NCBI RefSeq assembly: GCF_009930815.1 | Contig: NZ_CP022222.1 | Coordinates: 2,646,501 to 2,710,500 of the forward strand | Length of the DNA: 64,000 bases | From: Bradyrhizobium sp. CCBAU 051011 | GTDB lineage: Bacteria > Pseudomonadota > Alphaproteobacteria > Rhizobiales > Xanthobacteraceae | Reading direction: 5' to 3' | In this document: in pieces, positions 63,449 to 64,000 of the stretch | Position numbering within the stretch: position 1 is the stretch's first letter | How the letters are laid out: every line of letters starts with the position of its first letter | The notes under the pieces: generated by a model | The model's database searches: none | Seen by the model: the letters and a program-made list of their open reading frames with translations, nothing else | Told to the model about the DNA's origin: nothing | Translations under genes and position numbers: made by a program

Positions 63449-64000
63449 GCCTGGCTCCCGATTTTCTTTGTCGATTCGTAGCGCGCCATGAATTCCGGCG
63501 ACATCGCGCGCAGCCGCGCGTCGGCGATCCGCCCGGAGCGGGTGATGTAGCTGTAGGCAAAATCCATCAGCTCGAGCTTCATGTGTTCGCCGAAGCGTTC
63601 GTACCAGTCGGCGCTGGTGCGCGCCGCCGTCACCAGCTTCTGCACGATCGGCTTGCGCTCGGCCTGGTAGCGGGCAAGGCCAGCGGGAATATCGCCTTCC
63701 GCCTCCAGCGCCTTGGTCAGCGCGATCGCGTCCTCGATCGCGAGCCGGGTGCCCGAGCCGATCGAGAAATGCGCGGTGTGCAGGGCGTCGCCGATCAGCG
63801 CCATGTTGGCGTGCGACCAGTTCTCGTTCCAGATCCACGGAAAATTGCGCCACACCGATTTGTTCGAGACCAGCGGATGACCGTCGAGCGTTTCGGCGAA
63901 GATCTCCTCGCAGATCGCCTGCGACTGTTCGATGGTCTTGTGCTCGAAGCCGTAAGATCGCCAGGTCGCCGCATCGCATTCGACCAGGAACGTGCTCATG
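63445..64000 (-). CDS. Salicylyl-CoA 5-hydroxylase-like FAD monooxygenase, C-terminal part
   Basis: The frame runs off the window end, so the N-terminal part is missing; about 185 residues are seen. The segment NMALIGDALHTAHFSIGSGT is the GD motif of aryl-CoA monooxygenases (salicylyl-CoA 5-hydroxylase and 2-aminobenzoyl-CoA monooxygenase), and WRNFPWIWNENWSHAN and AARTSADWYERFGEH support it. The choice between the two needs the rest of the gene. It overlaps the ligase start by ATGA. Confidence 0.85.
   Translation of the reverse strand, partial: MSTFLVECDAATWRSYGFEHKTIEQSQAICEEIFAETLDGHPLVSNKSVWRNFPWIWNENWSHANMALIGDALHTAHFSIGSGTRLAIEDAIALTKALEAEGDIPAGLARYQAERKPIVQKLVTAARTSADWYERFGEHMKLELMDFAYSYITRSGRIADARLRAMSPEFMARYESTKKIGSQA

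Overview
The window is a chromosomal segment of a high-GC alphaproteobacterium, most likely Bradyrhizobium or a close relative. This rests on the conserved run Suv3-like helicase / S4-domain protein / fdxA / carD, on the many acyl-CoA and aromatic-catabolism genes, on small exported proteins of a type I associate with this group, and on several families of intergenic palindromic repeats. The genus is an inference from memory of gene content, not from a search.

Layout. 1-3.4 kb: the end of a luciferase-like monooxygenase, a DUF2336 protein and a gene-free, repeat-rich stretch. 3.4-4.7 kb: a DUF2235 alpha/beta-hydrolase. 4.7-7.9 kb: a visibly AT-richer islet holding a Shedu (SduA) nuclease and a retron of the Eco2/Ec67 kind. 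The retron has a ncRNA of about 140 nt bounded by a perfect 13-bp a1/a2 repeat, and a reverse transcriptase-TOPRIM protein broken by one frameshift just before YADD. The islet is bracketed by a 15-bp inverted repeat with one mismatch. 8-10.2 kb: a lipoprotein, a frameshifted small exported protein, a hicBA toxin-antitoxin pair and rpmB. 10.5-21 kb: housekeeping (DUF3108, Suv3-like helicase, S4 protein, ferredoxin, CarD, M48 protease, thermonuclease-like protein). 21-23.2 kb: VOC protein, small zinc-binding proteins, small membrane protein and a gene remnant, among repeats. 23.5-26.9 kb: a large SAM-cyclase-ATPase-TPR protein.

27-34 kb is a CoA-thioester catabolic region (ABC binding protein, enoyl-CoA hydratases, a pair of acyl-CoA dehydrogenases, SDR). 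34-38 kb holds envelope or stress proteins and a ketopantoate reductase-like enzyme. 38-41 kb is an AraC regulator divergent from RraA-like / cupin / Bug-type binding protein genes. 41-52 kb contains a PRC-barrel protein, tRNA-Arg(CCT), hydrolases, a di-haem cytochrome c, a racemase, dehydrogenases and a Spy-like protein behind a consensus EcfG promoter. 52-58 kb has an aspartate dehydrogenase-like gene, then a LysR regulator divergent from a frameshifted FAD oxidoreductase plus an ABC transporter.

58-64 kb is an aromatic degradation cluster converging on gentisate. 3-hydroxybenzoate 6-hydroxylase makes gentisate directly. A CoA ligase and an aryl-CoA hydroxylase (incomplete at the window edge) suggest a salicylyl-CoA (or anthraniloyl-CoA) route. 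Gentisate dioxygenase and a zeta-class isomerase continue the pathway, with a MarR regulator and a palindrome lying on the dioxygenase promoter.

The most interesting item is the retron-Shedu islet. Three reading-frame breaks (about 7141, 8236 and 54762) need a read-level check before any gene is called dead.
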